The position numbers and the translations under genes were made by a program. A DNA stretch of 64,000 bases from Stomorhina lunata (taxonomy: Eukaryota; Arthropoda; Insecta; Diptera; Rhiniidae), in assembly GCA_933228675.1 (NCBI GenBank), contig OW121740.1, positions 126,677,630-126,741,629 on the forward strand. The letters are read 5' to 3'. This document shows, piece after piece, positions 32,793-45,004 of the stretch. A model generated the notes under the pieces. The model had not been told where the DNA came from and ran no database searches. It was given only the letters and a program-made list of their open reading frames with translations. How positions within the stretch are numbered: the stretch's first letter is position 1; every line of letters begins with the position of its first letter.

Positions 32793-33507
32793 TATACCCT
32801 TCACCACCATAGGTGGAAAGGGTAGGCTTAGAATCACTTTCTGAGTCGATTTAGCGATGTCCGTCCATCCGTCTGGCTGGCTGGACCCCCATGTAAACCT
32901 TGTAATCAAACTACAGGTCGCAATTCTAAAGATAATTTGATGAAATTTGGCACAGATCATTTTTTTGATAATGGGACCATGGCTATTGAAATTCGTCAAA
33001 ATCGGTTCATTATTTATGGTACCTCCCATAGGTCCCACTTCCCAGAATTGATATATTGGCCACAAATATCAATATTGTTTCATGAAATTGAAATCAAATA
33101 CTGCTTATGTCAACTAAAATCACTGTACCAAAATCGTTAAAATCGGTCCACATTTGACCATAGCTCTTATACAAACTTTTCTTTAAAAACGCACTAAATG
33201 AGACAAAAATCACTAAAAAGCTCGTAAATCTGAAGATAATGGGAATTTTAAGTTTATTTTTTACATACATAATTTTTGTAACAACCTTGCCAAATTTCGA
33301 GATAATCGGTCCACATTTGACCCTAGCTCTCATATAAGTCCAAATGTCGGAAGCAGCTTAAATATAAAAGTTTTTAGAAAATGTTTGTATGATTTGTAAA
33401 ATTTAGCAAATATTTGTCTTTATACAGAAAAAATAACACTTTTGACCTTAGTGGTGAAGGGTATCGTATGGTCGGGCTTGACCGACTATAGCACTTTCTT
33501 ACTTGTT
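32793..33507 (+). mobile_element. DINE-1-like element, family 1, near full length
   Basis: The left palindrome TACCCTTCACCACCATAGGTGGAAAGGGTA, core GAGTCGATTTAGCGATGTCC with CCATCCGTCTGGCTGGCTGG, CATTTGACCATAGCTC, and the right hairpin GGTCGGGCTTGACCGACTATAGCACTTTCTTACTTGT are all present. The ~70 bp after the left palindrome (the TTTGTGCTGATG part) is deleted. It has no ORF. Confidence 0.85.
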
Positions 33508-34926
33508 TTTCTAGAAATTTGAGAAAAATATTTTAACTATTTATTTTAAAATTTTACTTTAACTTAAGTTAACGAAGAAAAGTTCTGTTAACAAATGATA
33601 ACAGCAGGTAAAACAGCAAATGCCTGAAATAACAATAAAATCCCAATAAAAACAATATTTCAATGATTTTGATGGAAAACCATAAGCATGAATGACGGCC
33701 ATAAGAAAAAGTCAATTCCCAGACAATCGCCTATAAGGACATGAAGTGGGAAAAGCTGCGTGTAAAAAAACATGGAAAGGGGGTGTTTTTTTTAAATGAA
33801 AAATAAACACCGCAAAACACTCATATCACTTGAAGATTAATGGAAATTGAAAAATATGCATTTCAGGAACAATACAAAACAAATCATTTGATAGAATAAA
33901 TTTTCTTTATTGTTAAACAATAAAATAAAATTTAAATAACAACAGCGGGAATCAAAAAAAACCCAATGGGGAGAATCAATATGATTTCGTATAAATTTTT
34001 TAAAATGATGGAAACTAAATTTCTTGACAACTGTACCCTTATATTGGTTTTATGAATAAAGTAGCTACTGAATAAGTGTAGAAATCTTGGTGGTCTGTCG
34101 AAGCGTAAAATACTTCATGTCATTATCACAACCATAACATTATTAGAAAACAGCGACAGAACAATAAACTTGGAGAAACGGAAAAATGATTGATATACGA
34201 CCTAGTAAATAAAAAGTGCCCTGGTTGCTACTTTAATAATAAATTTAAATGTAATAAAATATGACGCATTATGCCTAAAACAACGTCCATCCATTGCATT
34301 GACACAACCATCATTGCTAGTATCATAAAAACAAGATATTTAAATTCAAATTTTAAATTTAAAACCGTTTTTTTTTTCTTTGTTTGAACGTCTGTCATCC
34401 TGAATGCCTGACTGTCATAAGATATTCCATTGATTCCTTTATTCATTTTTTTTATTTTACAATTAGCTTTCCTGTTGCTAGTTTTTTTTTTTCAGGCACA
34501 AGATGATGATAATGACATTGTAGAAGTTTTTTTTTTTGATTTCCCGTGGTGTTGCCAAGGTATTGAAAATTGATAAAGTGTCGTTGGACATTCAAAAGAG
34601 TGTGAGTTAATGTTTTTTAATATGTATGATTTTGTTTGTACTTTAAATAAAATAAAGAAGGCGATTTCAGCTTCGCTGAATCTTTTGTTGAAGCTTTTAA
34701 TCTGTTGAAAGAAAAAAGACCACCATTGGAGTTTTTACTTTCTTTGCCTTAGAACTGCTTAAGAGGATACTCTAAACAGTATCCTGAATTACCAGCGGAA
34801 TCTAAGGAAACGGAAACTGTTAATGACATCCGTTAAGTATTCAAAGTTTAAAATTAATTTTTATTAAAAAAAAATTGTAGAATTTTGAAGATATTAAATA
34901 AAACATTCTAATAAAAAACAAATAAG
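33508..34926. other. AT-rich intergenic stretch
   Basis: 1.4 kb with no recognised gene or repeat end. Short open frames such as 34228-34446 (minus) lack homology cues. It may be unique sequence. Confidence 0.4.
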
Positions 34927-35462
34927 AAAGTGCTATAGTCGGTCATGCCCGACCATACGATAACCTTCACCACTAAGGTCAAATGTGTTCTTTTTCCTGT
35001 ATAAAGACAAATATTTGCTAAATTTTGCCATCATACAAACATATTCTCAAAACTTATACATTTAAGCTGTTTACGTCATTTGGACTTATATGAGAGCTAG
35101 GGTCAAATGTGGACTGATTATCTCGAAATTTGGCAAATTGATTACTGTTGTTACAAAAATTATGTATGCAAAAAAATAAACTTAAAATTCTCTTCGGATT
35201 TACGAGCGTTTTAGTGAATTTTGTCCCATTTAGTGCGTTTTGAGAAAAGAGTTTGTATGGGAGCTATGGTCAAATGTGGACCGATTTCAACGAAATTTGG
35301 TACAGTGATTTAGGTTTACATAAGCAGAATTTCTTTTCAGTTTCATGAAAAAATATTGATTTTTGTGGCCAACATATCAATTCCGAAAAGTGGAACCTAT
35401 GGGAGGTACCATAAATAATGGACCGAATTTCAATAGCCATGGACCGAATTTCAATAGCCATG
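34927..35462 (-). mobile_element. DINE-1-like element, family 1, minus copy, truncated
   Basis: It starts AAGAAAGTGCTATAGTCGGTCATGCCCGACC and runs to GGTACCATAAATAATGGACC. There a 22-bp segment (ATGGACCGAATTTCAATAGCC) is duplicated in tandem (35418-35460) and homology ends. Confidence 0.75.
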
Positions 35463-36722
35463 GCACAGTGGTTTATGGACGCTTTTTTTTGGAAATAATT
35501 CTGTAACTTTTGAACGACTGGAGATATTTGAATGAAATTAGGCATGGTGATAGTCAAGGAGTATTCGAGTTGGTTTTTAAAAGCACTGGTCCATGAGGGG
35601 TCGGGAGAGTGATTGATGGACCTTCAAAGTTGGTCACCTCGGGTGTTCGACTTTTTTAAAAATTCGCCAAAAATCCATTTATGAATGGATTGAAAAGAAA
35701 TTTTAAACTTAAGTTCTCCTTCAGAAGGTCTACAAAAAATAATTTTTTTAAGCTTTTTTTGATCTGGTGGACGCATCTGAAGATCAAAATTTTTTTAAGA
35801 ATATTCATTAAAATTGTAACAAAATTCTAAATAATTTTTGTGCAAGTTGGTTATAGATATCTTCTTTCGTTTAAAAGTTAAAAATATTCAAAGTTGAAAC
35901 TTAAAAAAAATTTCGCTTTTTTTTTGAGTTTTTCCCTAAAAGATAGCTATATTTTTTCAATAATAAAAAAATATTTTCTTAAGAAACATAAAAATATTTT
36001 TAAAGTTTTTAAAAGAAAACATAATGAGAATGCGTATGAAACAAATTTCTTGCTAATTGGACTTTTGGTCCTCGCACATGCCCTCTCCAAAAAATGCCAA
36101 TTTGTAAAAAAAAATTTTGGTTTAAATAAAAATTTCTCAAAAGGCAAAGCACCGATTTAAAATATATAATAATGTCCATATTTTCTAATATATCTGTTAT
36201 AGATTGGAAAAGTTTTTTCTGAAACGAGCTGCAAATAGAGTCAGTGTTGCCATTTTTGTAAAAAAAAATCATTTTTTGAAACCCTTTTTCCCGAGTTGGG
36301 AATTGGGGTATTTTTTAGTTAAAATTGGGAATTATTTTTAGTCTATTGCTTTTAAATCGTATTGGTCTACATGACTACAAATTTTCATTGTGATATCTTC
36401 ATCTATGTCATTTCTACAAAATATCAAAAATTGAAATTATTTTCCTTCTAAAAGTAGAGAAATAATATTTTTTTGTTTTACGATACAAAGTGTAAAAATA
36501 TTACCTCACTTAAAAAAGATTTTTAATTGGTGTTCATCTCCTGGACTTTCCCGATCCAATGATACTAAACACGTGTATTAAGCTTTAATACATAGCCTTT
36601 AAAAGCTCTGAAAACTTTGCCTCCCATAGCATTTTTAAGCTAAATATTGGAGTATTGGAGAGTAATGTGTGCAAATAAAGTTAATGGTGCACAGTGGTAT
36701 TAACTCTGCAATTTCTAAACTA
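35463..36722. other. AT-rich non-coding stretch, probably an old repeat
   Basis: Sentences such as CTGTAACTTTTGAACGACTGGAGATATTTGAATGAAATT and repeated AAAAGTTAAAAATATT runs resemble dispersed non-coding repeats. Short frames near 35894-36272 on both strands are low-complexity. No gene is supported. Confidence 0.4.
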
Positions 36723-38024
36723 ATGGGTGTTTTTTTAGAGGTATAGAACTTCGAATCGAAATAAAACACAAGAAAATCGTTTTAATGTCCATCAATTTGG
36801 CTTTATTGGAAGGATAATTTTATGCCATTAATGTTTAAATATGATTTCGGGCATGTGGCCGCCGCGGCTGGCTCGAATAAAGCCAATTCTACAGGTCCAA
36901 TTTTCAACTACTTTTTCGAGCATATGGGGCCGTATGTTGGCAATAACGCCACGAATGTTGGCTTCCAAGTCCCCTAACGTTTCTGGTTTGTTGGCGTAGA
37001 CGAGCGACTTCACATATCCCCAAAGAAAATAATCCAGTGGTGTCAAATCGCACGATCTTGATGGCCAATTGACAGGTCCATTCCGCGAAATTATGCGCTC
37101 ATCGAATGTTTCCTTCAATAAATCAATTGTGACGTGCGCTGTGTGGCATGTAGCGCCGTCTTGTTGGAACCACAAATCATCCACATTCATGCCATCCAAT
37201 TGGGGAACAAAATAGTCGGTTATCATGGCTCTATACCGGTCTCCATTTATGGTAACTGACTCTCCAGCATTATTTCGGAAGAAGTATGGCCCAATGACTC
37301 CACCAGCCCATAGAGCACACCAAACATTCAGTTTTTGTGGATGTAATGGCGTCTCAAGGGTCTCATGTGGATTCTCTTCACTCCAAATGCGGCAATTTTG
37401 CTTGTTGACGTAGCTATTCAACCAAAATGAGCCTCATCACTGAAAAAAATTTTGCGATGAAAATCAGCATCGAGATCAATCTCATTTTCGGCCCATACAC
37501 CAAAATCACGACGCATTGCATGGTCTCGCGGCTTTAATTCTTGCACAAGCTGGATCTTGTAAGGTCGCAAGCCAAGATCTTTGCGCAAAATCTTCCATAA
37601 AGTTGATGCACAAAGCTCCAATTGCTGTACACGGTGGCGAATCGATTCATTCGGGTCCTCTTCAACACTTTGCTCTACAGCGGCAATTGTTTCTTCGGTG
37701 CGCACTGTTCGACGTCGCTGCGGATGCGTATTATCACATAGAGTAAACGTAGTGCGAAAACGATCCATGGTTAACCGAATTAATTGCTCTGATGGACGAT
37801 TATGTCGACCATAAAATGGACGGAGCTTGCGGTAAACTTCGCGAACTGAACCATTATTTTCGAAATAAATTTGCACGATTTGCAATTGTTGTCCTTTTGT
37901 CAACCTGTTGATGATGAAATGGCAAACCAAACTAAATATTAATCACTTGACAGCTGACAAAATGGCCGCCAGTTAAAAAAGTGATGCCAACATAAAGTTC
38001 TATACCTCAATAAAAAACACCCGA
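36723..38024 (-). mobile_element. mariner-like transposon (1302 bp, TA target)
   Basis: TA lies on both sides (36721-36722 and 38025-38026). The left end reads GGGTGTTTTTTTAGAGGTATAGAACTT and the right end, inward, GGGTGTTTTTTATTGAGGTATAGAACTT; these are TIRs of about 27 bp. It encodes a minus-strand transposase broken by one frameshift. Confidence 0.88.
36828..37930 (-). pseudogene. mariner-like transposase (D-41-D spacing), one frameshift
   Basis: The first part (37930 to 37418) holds the helix-turn-helix region (INRLTKGQQLQIVQIYFENN, LIRLTMDRFRTTFTL) and reaches the first catalytic segment FFSDEAHF. The second part (37421 to 36828) continues with NSYVNKQNCRIWSEENP, DLWFQQDGATCHTAHV and WPSRSCDLTPLDYFLWGYVKS. 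There are 41 residues between the Asp of QQDGA and the Asp of PLDYF, placing it with DD41D elements. The two parts are joined by a single-base frame change in a T-run of the coding strand (about 37424-37430). Apart from that break the sequence looks complete, so inactivation is recent or is an assembly error. Confidence 0.88.
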
Positions 38025-38334
38025 TACTAGAAGGATTTTGACACAATTTGGAAATTCAATAGAAGAGGTGTGAGGCTTTTAGATCAATGTTTAAGAACGT
38101 TCGAAAACCTCTTAAAAAATTAAGAAAAAAACATGCTTACTTTACTACCTTATCTCTTATAGTTTAAGAGATATAGCATTAAGTTCTTTAGAGAATTTAG
38201 TAAAAAACTTCGTTTAGAAAATTTCTATATCTTCAAAACTTAAGATTTTATTTAGTTTTTTTTTTCCTCTCCTGTAATGTAAGAAAAATATTAGTTAGGG
38301 CTTTTCTATAATAAAGTAACGATATACTATATGT
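38025..38334. other. non-coding spacer
   Basis: AT-rich. It probably continues the pre-existing repeat into which the mariner element inserted. No gene. Confidence 0.4.
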
Positions 38335-39018
38335 AATTTTTTCAAAATTTCAAGATTTATGTCATTTCCGACTAAGGGCCTGATATGGGAGCTAGTGTCC
38401 GATTGTTATCAAATTTTGGTTATTGGTTTATATTTACAAAATATTTATCTGTGCAAAGTTTAAGCAATCAAATGCATTTATCTTTAGAGTTATTAACGTT
38501 TTTATGCATTTATGTGTATATAAATGTCTTTTGAGAATGTGTCTTGTATGAGAGGTATGGTCAACTATGGGTCGATTTCTATAAAATTAGGTACACTGAT
38601 TAAGGTTATGATAAGCAATATTTGTGCTGAATATTATTAAAATACAGCTAAATTTGTGGCTGTAAAGAACCAAAAACTCTACTCCGGGAAGGCATTCCTA
38701 TGAGAGGTACCCGAAATAGAAATCCGATTTCGCCCAAAAAGTATAGGGATCATCCTTGGACCAAAATATGAGCCTGTGCCAAATTTCATCTAATTATCTT
38801 TAAAGCTACGACCTGTAGAATGATAACAAGCTTATCCGGTTATCCATGTATAACCAGCCAGTCAGCCAGCCAGCCGGACGGACATCGTTAAAACAACTCA
38901 GAAAGTGATTCTTAGTCGATTGGTTTACTAAAAGGTGGGTCTCAGACCAATATTTCTATGCGTTACAAAAATCAGCACAAAACCAATATACCCTTTCCAT
39001 CTATGGTGGTGAAGGATA
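38335..39018 (-). mobile_element. DINE-1-like element, subfamily 1b, minus copy
   Basis: The 1b interior (AAAATATTTATCTGTGCAAAGTTT, TTTGAGAATGTGTC) is followed by a CAGCCAGTCAGCCAGCCAGCCGG core, GACATCGTTAAAACAACTC, and the palindrome CCCTTTCCATCTATGGTGGTGAAGG. This is the only 1b copy here with the core and left palindrome, so it shows that 1b and 1 share both. The terminal hairpin is absent. Confidence 0.75.
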
Positions 39019-39199
39019 TAAAGATGCGTGTTTTTGAGTTTTGCCCAAACTCATCCTCCATCGGTTTAATTTTTGCAAACAAATGATATTTTTTTCAGGC
39101 TCATATCTTGCAAACCGTTCGGAATTTTGATTCACTCTTTGAGGCAAAGTTGTAGCTTTTGTAACAAAGAACAGAAATTGTGGACATTTGAATAATAAC

Positions 39200-39888
39200 A
39201 AGTAAGAGTGTTATATTCGGCTGTGCCGAATCTTATATACCCACCATTAAGTTGTGTTAAATTTAGAAATATCTCTCATATATCTAAGGGGGTGCAGCTA
39301 ATTCAAAATGTGGCCCAGATTCGAAAAAAGTTGCTACGGTAGTTGATATTGTTGGTAAAATATTTGGACTAAATTCGGTTGCAGGAGCTTTATAGTTCAA
39401 CATTTAAAAGTATCTAAGTGGTTTCCCTAGTATTTATTTTGAACAAAATTCGGTATCGTAACCTGGTATGGTTTTACATTAATAAGTTGTTGAATGCTTT
39501 TCGTTCAGCTCAATATTTAGTTAGGATAAACATGGTGATGTTAATACTACAGGTCCATATATTTTGTTAGAAGTTCCTAATACATCCACCGTACATAAAG
39601 TCTGGACATTGGTGCAATCTTAATGTACTGCTTGTATCTCCGAATCTTTTTGATTGCAGATATTAAAAGATATATGTATATGAGAATTATAGCCAAATGT
39701 TCTAATGCTTCTAATTTAATAGATTTTAACTGGCCTTTGCTACATTTTTTTGGTTTTCGGGAGTGTTTTTTCATTGAAAGCTAAAGTCAAATATTGACCG
39801 ATCCCTATAAAATTTGATATACTGGCCAATAGTTGGATAAAACTTCTCTATTATAAATTTAGTCGTCATAGCTACACTCAGAATATTA
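39200..39888 (-). mobile_element. DINE-like element, family 3, terminal part
   Basis: It begins ACAAGTAAGAGTGTTATATTCGGCTGTGCCGAATCTTATATACCC, the hairpin end known in many flies. The interior (GGGGGTGCAGCTAATTC, AAATTCGGTTGCAGG) is not seen elsewhere in the window. A long-TIR element at 39889 interrupts it. Confidence 0.65.
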
Positions 39889-40985
39889 CACAGCACTACA
39901 AAATAAAAAAAATTTCATGTGCTCTTAAAACCACTATACAATTTTGATGTATCATGACTACCTTTGTACAAAAATGGTAAAATTTTTAAATTCTATGGCA
40001 AGATTTTTTTTTTAATTTTTTTTTTTTAATTGCAATTTTATTTAGACGTTTCTTCAAATAATTAATAATAACTCAAAAACTACTAGTCCGATATTATTAA
40101 AATAAAATCAGAAAAATTAAGATTTACATAGCCTTTAATTCGTCTATATATCGCGTTTCAATCGGATCAATAGTATCGGAGTTATAATAAAAAACTTAAG
40201 AAAAAAATATATTTTTTATGTAAAAATGGCAAAAATATTCGTTTTAAAAAAATCATGAAAAATCGAAAACGGCAAAAAACTTCCAGATTTATTATTTTAT
40301 CGCACAGCGACATATAATAGCAACAAAATGAGATATCGACCTTAAAAATCGATTGATTTTTTTCGAATTTATTCACAATTTAGTGAATTCGCTCATTTTC
40401 GCAAAATTTTAGTTTTTTGCTTGATATACGCATTATAGCGGGTTTTCAAATGTATGAAAAAAATAAATTTTCCAATTTCAAGGGTTGCATGTCGGATTAC
40501 TGTGAGATTTGGTGAGAAACTTCCACCCACAAAATTTTAATCGAATTGGACAACGTTAACACACAGCGCATAGGCCCCAAATCTGAAAAGTAGCGTTTAA
40601 ATCGAAAAAAATTGACAAATTTTCAGTTTTTGCAAAATTAAAGCTATTTATTCCCCCTTTTGCAAAAAAGTCGATCCTGGTCCTTAGGGCAAACACAATG
40701 AGATTTCCAATAAGCTACATATCTTTTAAATCGGTCAAACAGTTTTCGAGTTACTACAATTTGCAGTGGCCATTCCTTGTCCTTGAGGACTTGCCGAAGG
40801 CAATTGACCAAAAAATGTGACTAAGTCAAATCGATGGAATAGATCAAAAATGAGTTATCATTAATCGATGGAATAGATCAAAATAGAATTTAAAAATTTT
40901 ACCATTTTTGTACTAAGGTAGCCATGATACATCAAATGTATATAGTGGTTACTCGAGCACATTTTTGCTGTTGACCTGTGCTATG
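39889..40985. mobile_element. long-TIR non-autonomous DNA transposon (1097 bp)
   Basis: Flanking TA occurs at 39887-39888 and 40986-40987. The left arm has CACAGCACTACAA, ATGTGCTC, ACCACTATA, TTTGATGTATCATGACTACC, then TACAAAAATGGTAAAATTTTTAAATTCTAT. The right arm (40865-40985) carries the same blocks in reverse complement, so the TIRs are about 110 bp. The interior has no ORF of note. It is MITE-like, but long. Confidence 0.8.
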
Positions 40986-41004
40986 TAAGTAAAGGTAATT
41001 TAAA

Positions 41005-41830
41005 ACAAGTAAGAAAGCGCTATAGTCGGTCAAGCCGACCATACGATACCCTTCACCACTAAGGTCAAAGGTGTTATTTTTCCTATATAAAGACAAATAT
41101 TTGCTAAATTTTGCCATCATACAAACATTTTCTCAAAGCTTATATATTCAACCTGTTTCCGTCATTTGCACTTATATGAGAGCTAGAGTCAAATGTGGAC
41201 CGATTATCTCGAAAGTTGACTACAGTTGTTACAAAAATTATGTATGCAAAAAATAAACTCAAAATTTTTATTATCTTTAGATTTACGAGCGTTTTAGTGA
41301 TTTTTTGTCTCATTTAGTGCGTTTTTAAAGAAGAGTTTGTATGGGAGCTATGGTCAAATGTGAACCGATTTCAACGAAATTTGATACAGTGATTTAAGTT
41401 TACATAAGCAGTATCTGTTTTAAATTTCATGAAAAAATATTGATATTTGTGGCCAATATATCAATTCCGGGAAGTGGAACCTATGGGAGGTACCATAAAT
41501 AATAGACCGATTTTGACCAATTTCAATAGCCATGGTCCCATTGTCAAAAAAATTATCTATGCCAAATTTCATCAAATTATCTTCAGAATTGCGACCTGTA
41601 GTTTGATTACAAGGTTTACATGGGGGTCCAGCCAGCCAGCCAGCCGTCCAGCCGTCCAGCCAGCCAGCCGTCCAGCCAGCCAGACGGACGGACATCGCTG
41701 AATCGACTCAGAAAGTGATTCTAAGCCTATTGGTATGCTAAAAGGTGGGTCTAAGACAAATATTTCTATGCGTTACAAACATCAGCACAAACTTATAATA
41801 CCCTTTCCACCTATGGTGGTGAAGGGTATA
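41005..41830 (-). mobile_element. DINE-1-like element, family 1, full length (best copy)
   Basis: The hairpin end ACAAGTAAGAAAGCGCTATAGTCGGTCAAGCCGACC leads through every family landmark to a long CAGCCAGCCAGCCGTCCAGC core (41632-41690), GACATCGCTGAATCGACTC and AGGTGGGTCTAAGAC. It closes with the palindrome ACCCTTTCCACCTATGGTGGTGAAGGGTATA. At 826 bp it can serve as the reference copy for family 1. No coding capacity. Confidence 0.88.
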
Positions 41831-41925
41831 ATGAGTGAATATTCATTTAAAAACCGGTCAACTGATTTTTCATTCAAATTCAATAAATATATCATTCAAA
41901 CTAACAAATATGTAAACTACATTTT

Positions 41926-43328
41926 CAGTTTTAACAAGAGTGGTATATTGGGCTTAGCCGAATCTTGGATACCCTTCACCAATGGTGCTCCAAAAGTAAA
42001 GTACAAAATCGTAAAAATATATTGATAATTATATAGTTTCTCATTACTGACTTAGTTGAGCCCCACACAAATGATTGATATGTATATTAATTTTCTTTTG
42101 TTCATACTAAATGTAATTATTCCTAGCAATATTTAGCTATGTCGGAAAACGGAAATCTTTTTGATGGCGTCATCATCTAGAATAGTTATGGACAGGTAGA
42201 GAATGCTTCTTTAAGCCAGCCAGTAGCTTCGATATACATATGTGTCTATTTTATGAACACTTAAAAAAAGAATGTAGATGCCCATAGATTTGCAAAAGCA
42301 CATCGATTTGATGAAGATTAAGTATTCTGGCATGCAACCCAAAAACACAGTGCCCAGCGAGGGTTGTGTACTTTAATTATCCAACTAGTAAAAGTTCTTG
42401 ATTAGTTATGTAAAACTTTGAAGTTAGCGGACTGATTTAGGTCAAAGCTTTAACAATGATTGTCAATGTAAACAAGCCTTAGAATTATAGGGTATAAACT
42501 CTAAGTTTTAGATACATACGTGAAATATATAGCTTTTAAATGGAATTAAGATAAATACTTCATCAATAATAATGTATTGTTCTTTCGATCTGTCCGATGG
42601 ATGTGTGGAAAGTTTTGCTCTAGTTCTTTGTGCATTAAAGTGATTGCCGGTCGGGGTTATATGGGAGATTTCACTAAATGTGAACCGAGCTCGACCATTT
42701 TCAATACCGAACTTTTCAAGAGATCAGAAATACTTTTTGTCAAATTTTGTCCCTCTAGAAAGTTTATTTTAGGCGCTATCGCCCTGAATAACGATATTGT
42801 ACAATGTCTTTATACTAAATGTCATCGTCGTATCTATTATAATTTGTCATTTATTAGCTACTAAGAAATTGCCTCAGGCGAAGTTATACGGAAGCAATTG
42901 TCAAACGTGAACGGATTTCTCCCAATTGCAATTAAATTTTCGTTGATATGTGAGATACATACATATGTTGGTTTTGAACGGATATCATGTACTCAGTTGC
43001 ATTTTTGTACTTCCTAGGAAGATTACCTATAATTTGATATATAATACATTCTCAAATGTTATCATAATGTTTAAAAGTCAGGCACAAAATTAAGATAAAT
43101 GCAGTGTGTCTTTTACACAAAATTTTAGGATATCGTCTCACCCTAAATTTCATCATTGTCCACCAAAACACCTGAAATATCGCTTAAACACTAAATTATA
43201 TCTGCCACAAATTACCGAATGCATCAGAGTTTAGGTAATCCCCTGCGAAGTACGCTATTAAATTTTATCAAAATAAACATCTGAGATATCGACAAAACAG
43301 GAGCTCCGAAAACTTGACTACAAAAGAA
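41926..43328 (+). mobile_element. DINE-like composite, family 2, copy A
   Basis: It starts ACAAGAGTGGTATATTGGGCTTAGCCGAATCTTGG and TACCCTTCACCAATGGTG. It contains a LINE-derived segment at about 42230-42380 but lacks the LINE 3'-UTR part present in copies B and C. The interior has GATCTGTCCGATGGATGTGTGG and GGTCGGGGTTATATGGGAGA. It breaks off at AACAGGAGCTCCGAAAACTTGACTAC, where copy B begins. Its right end is missing. Confidence 0.7.
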
Positions 43329-43504
43329 ACAAGCAAGAGTGGTATATTCGGCTTTGCCGAATCTTGGATACCCTTCAACAATGGTGTTGCAAAAGTACTT
43401 AATGTAATTCCTAGCAAAATTTGATTATACTAGTATTATATGCAAAGAGTCTTTAAAATTAAGAGTCGGAAAAAGAAAAGCTTTTCGGTGGCGTCATCAT
43501 CTAA

Positions 43505-43830
43505 AATAGTTATGCACCCAAAGGTTAGGTTGGGCATTTGGCTGATGTCTAGGGAAGCTTCACTTGGGTTCTAAAGTGGTCCCTTTGTGAAAGATAATGA
43601 TTACTAGACTACAAGTAGAGAATGCATATTTAAGCTTCGAATTAAAATAGACACATATTTTACGAACACTTAATAAAGTTCGATAGACCAGATAAACCAT
43701 GCAGAAAATATGCTTCAAAATGTAGATGCCCTTACATTTGCAATAGCACATCGATTTGATGAAGTTTAAGTATTCTGGCATGCAACCCAAAAACGCTGTG
43801 CCCAGTGAGGGTTGTGCACTTTAATTCGTA
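43505..43830 (-). pseudogene. captured LINE 3' end inside family-2 element
   Basis: On the minus strand GCMPEYLNFIKSMCYCKCKG and LKHIFCMVYLVYRTLLSVR match the cysteine/histidine segment that ends RNase-H-bearing LINE polyproteins. CACAAAGGGACCACTTT..CCCAACCTAACC matches the LINE 3' UTR at 3523-3592. The same fragment sits at the same place in copies A (partial) and C. Confidence 0.7.
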
Positions 43831-45004
43831 CGAATTATCCCACCAGTTTAAGTTCTTGATTAGTTATGTAAAACTCTGAAGTTAGCGGACTGATTTAGGT
43901 CAAAGCTTTAACAATGATAAGCCTTAAAATTATAGGGTATACACTCTTAGTTTTAGATACATACGTGAAATATATAGCTTTTGAATGAATGGATATCAGC
44001 TTTGTCGGAAAAGTTATTAAAGATTTACTTATTAATCTGAAGTTAGTTAATTAATTAAAATAAACACTTCACCAATAATATTTGGGATGTATTGTCCTTT
44101 CGATCTGTCCGATGGATGTTTGGAAAGTTTTGCTCAAGTCCTTGTGCAATTTTAATGTGATTTAATTTATCAGCATTAAATCGATTCCCGGTCGGGGTTA
44201 TATGGGAGATTTCACTAAATGTGAATAGAGCTCTCCCATTTTCAATATCGAACTTTTCAAGAGATCAGAAATACTTTTGTCAAATGTTGTCCCTCTAGGA
44301 AGTTTATTTTAGGCGCAATGGCCCTGAATATTAATATTGTACAACGTCTTTATACTAAATGTCATCATCGTATCTTAGGCGAAGTTATACGGGATCAATT
44401 GTCAAACGTGAACGGATTTCTCCCAATTGCAATTAAAAAATTTAAATTTTCGTTGATATGTGAGATACTTACATACATATGTAGGTTTTGAACGGATATC
44501 ATGTACTTAGCTGCATTTTTGTACTTCCTAGGAAGATTACCTATAATTTGATATATAATACATTCTCAAATGTTATCATAATGTTCAAAAGTCAGACACA
44601 AAATTAAGATTAATGCAGAGTGTCTGTCTGCTAAAATCAGATTTGTGGAGCTCCTGGATTTTACACAAAATTTTAGGATATTGTCCCACCCTGAATTTTA
44701 TCATTGTCGATCAAAACACGCTAAATTATATCTACCACAAATTACCGAATGCATCAGGATTTAGGTAATCCCCTGCGAAGGACGCTATTAAATTTCATCA
44801 AAATAAACACCTGAGATATCGACAAAACAGGAGCTCCAAAAACTTGACTACAACAGAAAAAATTACAGACAGGTAGACGGACGGACAAAAAAGCAGACGG
44901 ACGGACAAACAAACAGACCGACAGACAGACAAACAGACGGACGGACGGACTGAGGTTGCGAAATCGATACTCCTGACGATTCTGAGTTGATCGGTACAAT
45001 TTGA

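Noticed and set aside
35894..36272. Short frames on both strands in the 35.5-36.7 kb stretch
   Set aside because: Low-complexity Lys/Phe sequence, mutually antisense, no domain.
41420..41701. Frames with repeated WLDGWTAGWLAG or QPASRPASQ
   Set aside because: Translations of the CAGC/CCGT core of a DINE-like element.
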